Shown: piece after piece, positions 42,178-51,460 of the stretch
Position numbering within the stretch: the first letter of the stretch is position 1
How the letters are laid out: every line of letters starts with the position of its first letter
Translations under genes and position numbers: made by a program
Source: Achromobacter mucicolens
GTDB lineage: Bacteria; Pseudomonadota; Gammaproteobacteria; Burkholderiales; Burkholderiaceae_B
NCBI RefSeq assembly: GCF_902859725.1
Contig: NZ_CADIJP010000026.1
Location: forward strand, 1-64,000
Length of the DNA: 64,000 nt
Direction of reading: 5' to 3'
Notes under the pieces: generated by a model
The model's input: only the letters and a program-made list of their open reading frames with translations
Told to the model about the DNA's origin: nothing
Database searches by the model: none

Positions 42178-45100
42178 TCAAGCAACCCATTCCTCTCCCA
42201 ACCTTTCAGCCTGCATCAGAATCAGTTCAACGGCAGTATCCGCCATGTCAGGCGGATACTTGTACTTGCGCAATATGCGCTTGACCATGAGGCGCAGACT
42301 TGCCCGCACGCTTTCGCGCTTGGACCAATCAACTGTGATGTTCTTGCGCAGGTTTTCTGTCAGTTCATGCGCGATTTTCTTTAACGTCTCGTCGGTCAAC
42401 TCGCGCACAGCAGATTCGTTGTTGGCCAGAGCGTCATAGAAGCGGATCTCGTCGTCAGTTAGCCCCAGCTCTTCACCGCGCTTTGCCGCTTCACGGAACT
42501 TCTTGGCCATGTCGACCAGTTCTTCCATGACCTGAGCCGTCTCGATGCTGCGATTCTGGTAGCGCTTGATGACATTGCCGAGCATGTCGGAGAACTTGTT
42601 TTGCTGCACTAGGTTGCTGGCGAACTTGCTTTTGATTTCTCCTTCCAGCAGACGCTCCAGCAGCTCGACGGCCAGGTTGCGCTCGGGCAGGTTGCGAACC
42701 TGGGCAAGAAACTCGTCATCCAAGAGGCCGATGTTGGGCTTCTCCAGACCTACGGCGTCGAAGATGTCGACCACGCTTTCACTGACCACGGCCTGATTGA
42801 TGATCTGACGGATAGCGGCTTCTCGCTGTTCGTCGGTTTTCTTTTGCGTGCTGATGTCACGCTTGGTCAGGATTACCTTGACGGCCTGCATGAACGCAAC
42901 TTCGTCGCGAAGCGCCTTGGCCTCATCCAGTGTGCAGCACAGGGAGAACGCTTTGCTCAGGGCTAGCGTGTTATCAGCGAATCGCTTCTTGCCGTCCAGC
43001 TTGGCGTCCTTGTCGCCCGCAGGCGGGCGTAGCGACAGGATGTGGTTCGCGGCGCCCGCCAGGACCTTGTGGCCGCTAGTCTTGAAGCCCGAGTAATCGA
43101 AGCCATGCATCATGCCGCGCAGGACGTCGAGCTTCTCCAGCAACACGGCGAAGGCTTCGTGGGCATCGACGGTGGGTTTACCGCGGCCCTTGCTGGCGGT
43201 GTACTCCTTCATGGCGGCCTTGAGCTCATTGCCAATGCCGATGTAGTCGACCACCAGGCCGCCCTGTTTGTCCCGGAAGACACGGTTCACGCGGGCAATG
43301 GCCTGCATGAGGTTGTGGCCCTTCATGGGCTTGTCGATGTACATGGTGTGGACGCACGGCGCGTCAAAGCCTGTCAGCCACATGTCGCGCACAATGACCA
43401 GCCGCAATGGGTCCTTGGGATCTTTAAAGCGCTTCTCTAGCCGCTTCTTGACCTGACCGCTGTAGATGTGCGGGCGCAGCAAGGCTTTGTCGCTCGCGCT
43501 GCCCGTCATGATGACCTTGATAGCGCCTTTTTCTGGGTCCTTATCGTGCCAGTCGGGGCGCAGATCGATGATTTCTTTATACAGGAGCGCACAGATATCG
43601 CGGCTCATCGCGACTACCATGGCTTTGCCATCCTGCGCTTTGTTGCGCTCTTCGAAGTGCTCGACGAGGTCGGCTGCCACGCTGGCAATACGCGGCTCGG
43701 CGCCTACGACTTTTTCCAGGGCTGCCCATCTCGATTTCAGGCGAGCCTGGGTCTGCTCTTCCTCATCTTCGGCAAGTTCGTCGACCTCTTCGTCCAGCGA
43801 TGCCAGATCAGCTTCCTTGAGCTTGAGCTTGGCCAGGCGCGACTCGTAGTAGATGGCCACGGTGGCGCCATCCTCTTTGGCCTGCTGCATGTCGTAGACA
43901 TGGATGTAATCGCCAAACACGGCGCGCGTATCGCGATCGGTGCTGCTGACGGGCGTGCCCGTGAAGGCCACAAAGGTGGCGTTTGGCAGCGCATCCCGCA
44001 GGTGTTGGGCATAACCCACCTGATAGGTGACCGTGGGTTCTGCAACTGCCAACGCGGCGGTCACGCCAACACCCAGGTCATCGTTCGCAGCCAACTGACC
44101 GTATTCGTTGGTGCTGAAGGACTTGTTTTTGCGAGTCTTGAGCTTGGCTTCGAAACCGTACTGCGTGCGGTGGGCTTCGTCTGCAATCACAACGATATTG
44201 CCGCGGTCCGATAGGACCGGGAAGGTGTCCTCATCTTCTCCAGGCATGAACTTCTGAATGGTAGCGAAGACGATGCCGCCTGAAGGACGATTGGTCAGCA
44301 ACCTACGCAGGTCCTGACGGGTATCGGCCTTTACGGGCTGTTCGCGCAGGAGGTCTCGCGACAGGCTGAATACCCCAAACAATTGGCCGTCCAAGTCATT
44401 GCGGTCGGTGATGACCACAACCGTGGGGTTCTGCATGGCCGGTTCCTGCATCACGCGGGCGGCAAAGCAGGTCATGGTGATGCTTTTGCCGCTGCCCTGG
44501 GTGTGCCATACCACGCCGCCTTTACCGCGCTGGCTCGCGCTGCCTTGTAGTTGCGACGCCTCGACCACGTGCTGGATGGCCAGCCGCACGGCGTGGTACT
44601 GGTGGTAGCCGGCAATCTTTTTGATGAGGGCGCCGTCGTCTTCAAACAGCACGAAGTAGCGCAGATAGTCGAGCAGGTATGCAGGCGCGAGCAGACCGCG
44701 CACGAGCGTTTCGAGCTCGTTGAACTGCCCCAAGGGGTCAAGCTCTACACCATCAATCGTGCGCCATTGCATGAAGCGCTCGGCATTGGCGGACAGTGAG
44801 CCATACCGGGCTTCGCTACCGTCGGACACGACCAGAATCTCGTTGTACTCGAAGACGTCTGGAATCTGTGCCTTGTATGTCTGAATCTGGTCGTAGGCCT
44901 TCCAGATGTCGGCATTCTCATTGACACTGTTCTTCAGCTCAATCAGCACCAACGGCAAGCCATTGATGAACAAAATGATGTCTGGTCGTCGCGTATGGTG
45001 CGGGCCTTTGATGGTGAACTGGCTAACCGCCCAGAATTCGTTGTTTTGCGGATTAGCCCAATCCACCAGCCGCACGAAGTCGCCACGGGTTTCGCCATCC

Positions 45101-45399
45101 TTTTGATACTGGACGTTCACGCCGTTGGTTAGCAGCTTGTGGAAAACGCGGTTGGCGGCCAACTGAACAGGAGTGTCTAGGTTCTCGATTTGCTTGAACG
45201 CATCATCGCGCGCGGAAGCCGGGATGTGGGGATTCAGGCGGTCGATGGCAGCCCGCAGGCGCTGGGACAGAATGACCTGTGCATAGCTTGTACGCTGGGG
45301 GTCCGGACCGTCATGGGCGATATCTGGACCGCTGCGAACCGTGTAGTCGACTTCTGCGAGCCAGCCTAGAGTTTCCTGTTCGAGTTGGTCTTCGGTCAT
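42178..45399 (-). CDS. hsdR: Type I restriction enzyme R subunit
   Basis: The 1073-residue motor/nuclease subunit cuts unmodified DNA after translocation. The N-terminal PD-(D/E)xK nuclease shows Asp140 in RPDIILF, then Glu154 and Lys156 in VLIELKN. The helicase part has Walker A QGSGKS (301-306), the DEAH box in VVIADEAH (407-410) and later SF2 motifs such as [19 protein letters not shown] and QAIARVNR. The C-terminus is the helical HsdM-binding region. Length and intact motifs indicate a functional gene. Its ATG overlaps the hsdS stop by ATGA. Confidence 0.95.
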   Translation of the reverse strand: MTEDQLEQETLGWLAEVDYTVRSGPDIAHDGPDPQRTSYAQVILSQRLRAAIDRLNPHIPASARDDAFKQIENLDTPVQLAANRVFHKLLTNGVNVQYQKDGETRGDFVRLVDWANPQNNEFWAVSQFTIKGPHHTRRPDIILFINGLPLVLIELKNSVNENADIWKAYDQIQTYKAQIPDVFEYNEILVVSDGSEARYGSLSANAERFMQWRTIDGVELDPLGQFNELETLVRGLLAPAYLLDYLRYFVLFEDDGALIKKIAGYHQYHAVRLAIQHVVEASQLQGSASQRGKGGVVWHTQGSGKSITMTCFAARVMQEPAMQNPTVVVITDRNDLDGQLFGVFSLSRDLLREQPVKADTRQDLRRLLTNRPSGGIVFATIQKFMPGEDEDTFPVLSDRGNIVVIADEAHRTQYGFEAKLKTRKNKSFSTNEYGQLAANDDLGVGVTAALAVAEPTVTYQVGYAQHLRDALPNATFVAFTGTPVSSTDRDTRAVFGDYIHVYDMQQAKEDGATVAIYYESRLAKLKLKEADLASLDEEVDELAEDEEEQTQARLKSRWAALEKVVGAEPRIASVAADLVEHFEERNKAQDGKAMVVAMSRDICALLYKEIIDLRPDWHDKDPEKGAIKVIMTGSASDKALLRPHIYSGQVKKRLEKRFKDPKDPLRLVIVRDMWLTGFDAPCVHTMYIDKPMKGHNLMQAIARVNRVFRDKQGGLVVDYIGIGNELKAAMKEYTASKGRGKPTVDAHEAFAVLLEKLDVLRGMMHGFDYSGFKTSGHKVLAGAANHILSLRPPAGDKDAKLDGKKRFADNTLALSKAFSLCCTLDEAKALRDEVAFMQAVKVILTKRDISTQKKTDEQREAAIRQIINQAVVSESVVDIFDAVGLEKPNIGLLDDEFLAQVRNLPERNLAVELLERLLEGEIKSKFASNLVQQNKFSDMLGNVIKRYQNRSIETAQVMEELVDMAKKFREAAKRGEELGLTDDEIRFYDALANNESAVRELTDETLKKIAHELTENLRKNITVDWSKRESVRASLRLMVKRILRKYKYPPDMADTAVELILMQAERLGEEWVA

Positions 45400-46631
45400 T
45401 GCAAAGCGTTCTCTGCTTGTTCTTGGGCTTCGGAGAGGCGAAGTTGGCCGGAGATGAGACGGGGGAGTAGGGTGTCTCTAAGCTGCGCTAACGATGTCAG
45501 CGTCTTAAGATTCACGAGCACCCGTTCCATGAGAATCTCCACATTCGTTTCAAACTTGGCGATTATGCTCGGCGGTGGACTGGCCACTCTCACGCCTTTG
45601 AATGTTGCTGTGGTAATAGTGTCAAAAACTGAGCCATGGGCTTGTTGTTTAAGCTGCTCGACCAAGCGTTGCGTAGAGAAATAGGTGAAGTAAATATCAT
45701 CATTTTTCCCTCTCAGTCCATAGCAAGACTGATTCATTGCCATCTCACATCCAGTAAGAGCCAATTTGCCAACCGTTCCCCGAGCGGAAATGATCGTTGT
45801 GCCAAATGGAAGCAGTTTTGTTGAAGATCCGTCCAAGCCTGCCTGAGTAATCTTCTTTTCCGTATTTACCACAAAGGTATCAGCGCCGCTCGGCACGTCA
45901 ACGACGGAGTACCAGAGTATGTGACCTCCCCAGTAATCAGGATTGGAGGTCTTAGGCGTTCCCCCCCCGATGATGCGGATCGTTTCGTGGAAGGAGATTG
46001 CACTCCATTGCGTTGGAATTAATCCAAGCCCTGACTCTTCAAACGAATCAGGAAACAGCGCCGCGGTCTTTTCATCCATCCCTTCAGGCCGACGGCCTTC
46101 CATTTTGGCGCGCACCGGGTCAAAGTCCACGAACCAGGACTTGAAGATGGCTTGGGCGATGGATTCGAGGGTTTTGTTGGTTTCGCGTAGGAGGGTGATT
46201 CGGTCGTCTAGCGTTCCGAGAACCTTTGCAATCTCTCTTTGCTCACCAATTGGCGGCAACGTCACTACCGCCTCATGCAAGTGATTTCGATTGATGCCTG
46301 GCACAGCCGCTTTGTCGGAGTAGGCGTGAAAATCCAGTGTTTTAAGGAAATAACTTATATATTTTCTGTCATTTCCCTTAAAGTCTCGAACATAAAGTGT
46401 CGTGTTAAGGGGCCAGAAGTCGGTATCAACATAAAATACTTCACCAATGGTTCCATATCGCCCCGTTACGACACCGGGCCCTTTGACCATCGCAACTTCG
46501 TGGGTATCACTAATGCCAGATGACGAGATCAGGGGTACCGTGCCGAGTTTTCGTTTGGCTTTCGGCAGGTCGTAGCCGCGCTTTAACTCGATGAACTCGC
46601 CGAGTTTTCCTGTAGGCCACTCAGAACTCAT
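45396..46631 (-). CDS. hsdS: Type I restriction-modification specificity subunit
   Basis: The 411-residue subunit determines the bipartite target. Two target-recognition domains (about 1-125 and 205-345) alternate with two conserved helical spacers: [18 protein letters not shown] with [16 protein letters not shown], and the C-terminal [18 protein letters not shown]. The first recognition domain region (about 46240-46520) is clearly more AT-rich than its neighbours, as expected for exchangeable specificity domains. Overlaps of 11 nt with hsdM and 4 nt with hsdR show one coupled operon. The recognised sequence cannot be predicted here. Confidence 0.94.
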   Translation of the reverse strand: MSSEWPTGKLGEFIELKRGYDLPKAKRKLGTVPLISSSGISDTHEVAMVKGPGVVTGRYGTIGEVFYVDTDFWPLNTTLYVRDFKGNDRKYISYFLKTLDFHAYSDKAAVPGINRNHLHEAVVTLPPIGEQREIAKVLGTLDDRITLLRETNKTLESIAQAIFKSWFVDFDPVRAKMEGRRPEGMDEKTAALFPDSFEESGLGLIPTQWSAISFHETIRIIGGGTPKTSNPDYWGGHILWYSVVDVPSGADTFVVNTEKKITQAGLDGSSTKLLPFGTTIISARGTVGKLALTGCEMAMNQSCYGLRGKNDDIYFTYFSTQRLVEQLKQQAHGSVFDTITTATFKGVRVASPPPSIIAKFETNVEILMERVLVNLKTLTSLAQLRDTLLPRLISGQLRLSEAQEQAENALQ

Positions 46632-48183
46632 AGCCCAGTCCCCCCAGCTTCTGCCGAATCAGCGCATCCAGCTCCGCCCCTTTTGCCATCTGTTCGCCTA
46701 GCTTCTCGGTCAGCTTCTGCATCTTTTCGGCAAAGGCTTCATCGTCGTGTTCGACTTCTGCTGCACCCACATAGCGGCCGGGAGTCAGCACATGCCCATG
46801 CTGGACAATCTCGGCTAGCGGCACGCTGCGGCAAAACCCTGCCACGTCTGCATACTCCATGGTGTCGGCGCCATCCTCGACTTCCCCACGCCATGCGGCC
46901 ACGGTTTCTGCGATCCGAGCAATGGCTGCGTCATCCAGCTCAGCCTGCACACGGGAGATCATTTTCCCCAGCTTCCGCGCGTCGATGAAAAGCACTTCAC
47001 CTTTGCGCTTTTTCTGTTTGGCCAGGAACCATAAGCAGGCCGGTATCTGGGTGTTGAAGAACAGCTGCCCGGGCAGCGCCACCATCACCTCCACCACGTC
47101 GGCATCGATCATGGCGGCGCGAATGACGCCCTCGTTGTTCTGGCTAGAGCTCATCGACCCGTTCGCCAGCACAATGCCTGCGCGGCCGTTGGGCTTCAGG
47201 TGATACAGCATGTGCTGTAGCCAGGCGTAGTTGGCATTACCGTGGGGCGGGTCGCCATACTCCCAGCGGGCATCGCCCTCCAAGCTGCCGTGCCACCAGT
47301 CGCTGATGTTGAACGGTGGGTTGGCCAAGACGAAGTCGGCTCGTAGATCCGGATGCTGATTGCGCGTGAAGGTATCAGCCGGCTCCTTGCCCAGATTGAA
47401 GTCTATGCCCCGAATCGCCAGGTTCATGGCGGCCAGGCGCCAGGTGGTGGGGTTGGACTCTTGTCCATAAATGGACACGTCGTCAATCTTGCCGCCGTGC
47501 GCCTCGATAAATTTCTCTGACTGCACGAACATACCGCCCGAGCCGCAGCAGGGGTCATACACCTGGCCTTTGTGCGGAGCAAGGACCGCCACCAGCGTCT
47601 TGACGATGCTGGCGGGAGTGTAGAACTGACCGCCTTTCTTGCCTTCGGCGCTGGCGAATTGGCCCAGGAAGTATTCGTACACCTGACCCAAGATGTCTCG
47701 GGCTGCGTTGGCATCGCTGCCGAAACCGATAGTCGACACCAAGTCTACGAGTTCGCCCAGCTTGCCGTCGGGAAGCTGGGCACGGCCATAGCGTTTGTCC
47801 AAAATGCCCTTGAGCTTTTGGTTCTCGGACTCGATGGCAGTCAGGGCATCATCAATGCGCTTGCCGATGTCGGGCTGCTTGGCGGCGGCACGCAGGCTTT
47901 CCCAACGAGCCGCCTCGGGCACCCAGAAAGTATTAGCCGCTGTGTAGTAATCGCGGTCTTCCAGCTCGGCAGTCAGCTCATCTTCGCTAGCACCGGGAAA
48001 GTGGAACTCATCGTTCTCGTCGGCGAAGCGTGCACGCAGTTCGGCCTGCCGTGCCGCGAAGGCATCCGAGATGTACTTCAGAAAGATCAGCCCTAGCACC
48101 AAGTGCTTGTATTCGGCCGCATCCATATTGGCGCGCAACTTGTCTGCTGCGGACCATAACGTCCGCTTGATGTCGTCGATCAT
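46621..48183 (-). CDS. hsdM: Type I restriction-modification methyltransferase subunit
   Basis: The 520-residue N6-adenine methyltransferase has the N-terminal helical domain ([20 protein letters not shown]), the SAM-binding motif [11 protein letters not shown], and the catalytic motif VLANPPF. The ATG at 48183 begins [10 protein letters not shown], the usual HsdM start; the longer frame to 48240 lacks similarity. It is the first gene of hsdM-hsdS-hsdR. It methylates host DNA and forms the core of both methylase and restriction complexes. Confidence 0.95.
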   Translation of the reverse strand: MIDDIKRTLWSAADKLRANMDAAEYKHLVLGLIFLKYISDAFAARQAELRARFADENDEFHFPGASEDELTAELEDRDYYTAANTFWVPEAARWESLRAAAKQPDIGKRIDDALTAIESENQKLKGILDKRYGRAQLPDGKLGELVDLVSTIGFGSDANAARDILGQVYEYFLGQFASAEGKKGGQFYTPASIVKTLVAVLAPHKGQVYDPCCGSGGMFVQSEKFIEAHGGKIDDVSIYGQESNPTTWRLAAMNLAIRGIDFNLGKEPADTFTRNQHPDLRADFVLANPPFNISDWWHGSLEGDARWEYGDPPHGNANYAWLQHMLYHLKPNGRAGIVLANGSMSSSQNNEGVIRAAMIDADVVEVMVALPGQLFFNTQIPACLWFLAKQKKRKGEVLFIDARKLGKMISRVQAELDDAAIARIAETVAAWRGEVEDGADTMEYADVAGFCRSVPLAEIVQHGHVLTPGRYVGAAEVEHDDEAFAEKMQKLTEKLGEQMAKGAELDALIRQKLGGLGYEF

Positions 48184-48429
48184 TGGTATGTAACTAATTT
48201 TGTAGTACTGGCAACGAGGGAAAGTAGCACACTGTGGCATTACCTACGCTTCGACATTCAGTAAGGTAGAGCCGAGCTCTCTCGAGGCTTGTTGTGCCAT
48301 GATCGACTGACCATGCAGCCCGCCCTTGACGTGTTTTTCCGAAATCGGGTGCAGAGCGGCGTATGGGGTGGGCTCGCTGAAAGAGAACACCACAAATGGC
48401 GGGGCTGTTTGGCCGATATACGCCTTGGC

Positions 48430-48729
48430 CTAATCTGGCTTTGCCAGTTGCCGTCGTTGAAGCTGTTCAGCCTTGGTTGGCCTCCCACGTCGGCGTGCAA
48501 CCTGTAGCGCAGCTGTTCGCTCAGATGTTGCAAGAGCTACTTGGGGGGCATGCTGCGCTTCACGCTGTGATGCCAGCCAAGCTTGAACCTCCGCCTGCTC
48601 ATAGCGCAGCAGTCTGCCCACTTTCACACAAGGAGGGAGGGGCTCTCCGCGCGTGCGCCGGTTGTACAAGGTCTGCACGGACAAGCCCAGGACGGCGGCC
48701 AGTTGAGCAGGGGTAAGAAGTTTTTCCAT
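48430..48729 (-). CDS. AlpA-family excisionase/regulator
   Basis: The 99-residue protein starts MEKLLTPAQLAAVLGLSVQT and continues LYNRRTRGEPLPPCVKVGRL with RYEQAEVQAWLA, the small winged HTH of the AlpA/excisionase family. The tail is basic (RRRGRPTKAEQLQRR). The ATG at 48729 is chosen because the extension to 48858 is unrelated to the family. Such proteins near an att site control integrase transcription or direct excision. It lies 245 nt inside attR. Confidence 0.85.
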   Translation of the reverse strand: MEKLLTPAQLAAVLGLSVQTLYNRRTRGEPLPPCVKVGRLLRYEQAEVQAWLASQREAQHAPQVALATSERTAALQVARRRGRPTKAEQLQRRQLAKPD

Positions 48730-48848
48730 CTTTACTTTCGCGAAGGCACTGGCACATGCCAGCAAAAAGTATAGACAGGCATGGGTAGCCATGGCTGCCT
48801 GGCAGTACCCCCCGGTAGGCCGTACAATCTGCCCCGGCGCCATCGAAA

Positions 48849-48870
48849 TTGACCGCACTTTTAACGCACT
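48849..48870 (+). repeat. Right arm-type 22-bp repeat
   Basis: TTGACCGCACTT, then T, then TAACGCACT. It matches 20881-20902 with one mismatch. Adjacent GCAGTAAAGTGCGTTAGG gives a partial inverted copy (AACGCAC with GTGCGTT). Confidence 0.6.
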
Positions 48871-48974
48871 GACCGCAGTAAAGTGCGTTAGGTGGCGGTA
48901 AGTCCCGGTAAGCTAAGCTCATGATTTCTCTAGATATTCATGTTGGTCTGCCCCTGGCAAAACACCCCTGAAAC

Positions 48975-49030
48975 GGACTCTTAATCCGTAGGTCGAGTGT
49001 TCGAGCCACTCACAGCCCACCAGAATTCTT
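48975..49030 (+). repeat. attR: 56-bp direct repeat of the tRNA-Lys 3' end
   Basis: Identical to 20766-20821, containing the anticodon-to-CCA part of the tRNA without its 5' half. It marks the right end of the element. Confidence 0.95.
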
Positions 49031-49043
49031 TGGCAGTACATCA

Positions 49044-49073
49044 AAAAGCCCACCGGTTTCGGTGGGCTTTTTG
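49044..49073 (+). terminator. Original chromosomal terminator of tRNA-Lys(CTT)
   Basis: GCCCACCG, GTTT, CGGTGGGC and five Ts, flanked by five As. It was separated from its tRNA by the insertion. Confidence 0.85.
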
Positions 49074-49113
49074 CATTGCTTCGCAACTAGTGGCTTGGCG
49101 CGCGTAGTAACAC

Positions 49114-51024
49114 TTACGCCAATATCCGCAGCGCCGTCTCTATCCCAAACGCCTGCGCAAACTGCTGCGCCGGCAGCGGCCTGCCGAACAGATACCCTTG
49201 TCCCTCTTCGCAATGCTCGGCCAGCAGCCATTCGCGTTGCGCATCCGTTTCGATGCCTTCGGCGATGGTGTTCAGGTCGAAACTGCGCGCCACGTCCACG
49301 ATGGCGCGGATCACGGTGGCGTCGCGGTTCGAGTCCAGCATGCCGCTGACAAACGAGCGGTCGATCTTGATGCGCGTGATGGGATGGGTCTTCAACAGGC
49401 TCAGCGACGCATACCCCGTGCCGAAGTCGTCGAACGAAATGCCCACGCCTTGCGCACGCAGGCGCTGCAGCATTTCCAGCACCGTGTCGTCGTGGTTCAG
49501 CACGATGTTTTCGGTGATTTCCAGTTCCAGCGCCTCGGGGGGCAGGCCGTGCCGGGCTAGCGTCTGCGCGACCTCTGCCGCCAGGTCTCCTTCGCGGAAC
49601 TGCGCGCCGAAAAGGTTCACGGCGATGCGAAAGTCGTGCAAGCCGCTGCGGCGCCAGAACGCGGCTTGGCCGCACGCTTCGTTCAGCACCCATGAGCCCA
49701 CCGTGGCCGCCAGCGGTCCGCCCTCCAAGGAGGGAAGAAAGGCGGCGGGCGCCAGCAGGCCTAGCTGGGGATGACGCCAGCGCAACAGCGCTTCGGCGCC
49801 GGTCAGCGCACCGGTGGCCAGGTTGATCTGCGGCTGGTAGAAGAGCAGGAATTCGCCTTTGGCGACCGCGCGGTGCAGTTCCATGCCATACAGGCGGCGT
49901 GCGACGGCTTCCAGGCGCAGGTTGGGGGCGAAGACGGAGACGCGGCCGCGGCCGACCGCCTTGGCCTTGACCAGGGCGAGATCGGCGTTGCCGACGAGCT
50001 CGAGCGCTTCGTGGGCGTGCAGCGGTGCAATGGCCACACCGCAGCTTGCGGTAAGCCGAAGCTCCTGCCCGCCGATATGGAAGGGTTCGGCAATCCGCGC
50101 GAGGGCCAGTTGCGCCAACTCCGTCGCCTGCGTCAGGTCGCCGACGTCTTGCTGCAGGATGGCGAATTCGTCGCTGCCCAGGCGGGCGACGGTGTCGCAG
50201 GGATCCGCCGTGCGCTCCAGGCGCGCCGCAAGTTCGCGCAGGATCGCGTCGCCGATGGCGTTGCCCAGGGTGTCGTTGATGTCCTTGAAGCCATCCAGGT
50301 CCAGCATCAGGATGGCGGCGGGACACGGGCGCGCCAGGACTTCTTCCACGCGCCGATAGAAGACGCCGCGGTTGGCCAGCCCGGTCAGCGGATCGAAGCC
50401 GGTGAATTTGCGTGCGTCCTCGTCATGCCGCATGGGCGCGGGTTCCGCGCCGGCTCGTGGCGCGGCCAGATGCGTCTGCCGCTCGACCGAGGCCAGATCG
50501 CTTATCTTTCGGGCGCGTTCGGCGTTGACCTCGACACGCCGAAGCTCCAGGCGGTCGGAGGCCATTCGGGCCAGTTCGCGCAGCCGGTCCTTGTCTTCCT
50601 CGCTGAAGTCGGTGTGCGGTTCCGTATCGATGATGCACAACGCGCCCAGCGGATGGCCTTCGGGGGAATTCAACGGCACGCCGGCATAGAACCGGATGCT
50701 TGCCGCCCCGCAGACGAGGGGATTGTCGTGAAAGCGATCGTCCAGCCGGGCATCCGGCACGACCATGACGTCGTCCTGCAAGACGGCGTGGGCACAAAAC
50801 GAGACGTCGCGGCGCATGTCCGTCTCTTCAAAGCCCGTGCTGGCCGCAAAGAAGACGTGATCGCTGCCGATCATGTTGATGGCCGACACCGGCATGTTGA
50901 ACATGCGCGACGCGATGCGGACCACCGGATCAAGACTGGGGAGCGCGCGCCGCGCATCCAGCCCATATTCCGACAGGGCGCGCAATCTTTCGGTCTCGCT
51001 TGGCAAAGGTGGGGGGCATTTCAT
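49114..51024 (-). CDS. GAF-GGDEF-EAL c-di-GMP protein
   Basis: The 636-residue soluble protein has an N-terminal GAF sensor (about 25-160), a GGDEF domain and an EAL domain. The cyclase loop is degenerate, RLGSDEF in place of GGDEF, so cyclase activity is doubtful. The EAL side is intact: GAEALLRWRHP, ELEITENIVLNH, DDFGTGYASL, KIDRSFV and TIAEGIE. It is therefore predicted to be a phosphodiesterase, perhaps with GTP-sensing by the GGDEF part. AAAGGAGG lies 8 nt before the ATG at 51024. Confidence 0.93.
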   Translation of the reverse strand: MKCPPPLPSETERLRALSEYGLDARRALPSLDPVVRIASRMFNMPVSAINMIGSDHVFFAASTGFEETDMRRDVSFCAHAVLQDDVMVVPDARLDDRFHDNPLVCGAASIRFYAGVPLNSPEGHPLGALCIIDTEPHTDFSEEDKDRLRELARMASDRLELRRVEVNAERARKISDLASVERQTHLAAPRAGAEPAPMRHDEDARKFTGFDPLTGLANRGVFYRRVEEVLARPCPAAILMLDLDGFKDINDTLGNAIGDAILRELAARLERTADPCDTVARLGSDEFAILQQDVGDLTQATELAQLALARIAEPFHIGGQELRLTASCGVAIAPLHAHEALELVGNADLALVKAKAVGRGRVSVFAPNLRLEAVARRLYGMELHRAVAKGEFLLFYQPQINLATGALTGAEALLRWRHPQLGLLAPAAFLPSLEGGPLAATVGSWVLNEACGQAAFWRRSGLHDFRIAVNLFGAQFREGDLAAEVAQTLARHGLPPEALELEITENIVLNHDDTVLEMLQRLRAQGVGISFDDFGTGYASLSLLKTHPITRIKIDRSFVSGMLDSNRDATVIRAIVDVARSFDLNTIAEGIETDAQREWLLAEHCEEGQGYLFGRPLPAQQFAQAFGIETALRILA

Positions 51025-51460
51025 CTACAGCCTCCTTTTTATTTCTCCTTGTCCTGCGCGTTCTGGATTTCCCGGCGTTGCTTGGCCGAGCCGCGCAACG
51101 TATCACCGTCCTGGCCGGTGGCCTGTTCGGGCGCGCGGGAGGTGCCGAAGAACCAGTATCGAAGTGTGACGCGATCCTCAAAGATTCACCGACACACCTG
51201 TAACTGAATATTCCGTTTTCGAATTTAGCGCAGCTTTCTTCCGTTTGCCAGCGCGCGGCGGGACGCGATTGCGCGATTACTCGGGGCGACATGGTCGCGC
51301 GCGCGAGCCCGCGCGGTACGCACAAAACGAGTCAAAACCATTACCCGTCGGTTGAAAACAATCATTTTTTTGCGTGGAAGGTTTTCAGCTTGCATTCATC
51401 GTTGCGTCATGCGCGGCACACAGAATGCGGGCCTCGAACAGCTTCCACGGGAAAAAGGAA

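Larger units (their letters stand above)
20766..49030. mobile_element. Integrative element (defence island) in tRNA-Lys(CTT)
   Basis: A 28-kb insertion is bounded by 56-bp direct repeats of the tRNA 3' end. It contains an integrase adjacent to attL, an AlpA-like gene adjacent to attR, a TrfA-like initiator with a repeat-rich origin candidate, defence genes and IS debris. Its coding density and GC content are lower and more variable than the flanks. No relaxase, type IV secretion or phage structural genes are seen, so it is not self-conjugative by what is visible. Mobilisation by a helper, or vertical maintenance as an island, are both possible. Confidence 0.9.

Noticed and set aside
41943-42185. 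80-codon minus frame directly after hsdR
   Set aside because: TTG start without ribosome site, low-complexity composition, no similarity.
20766-49030. Prophage
   Set aside because: No capsid, terminase, tail, lysis or repressor/antirepressor module is present; only an integrase and an AlpA-like protein, with a plasmid-type initiator.
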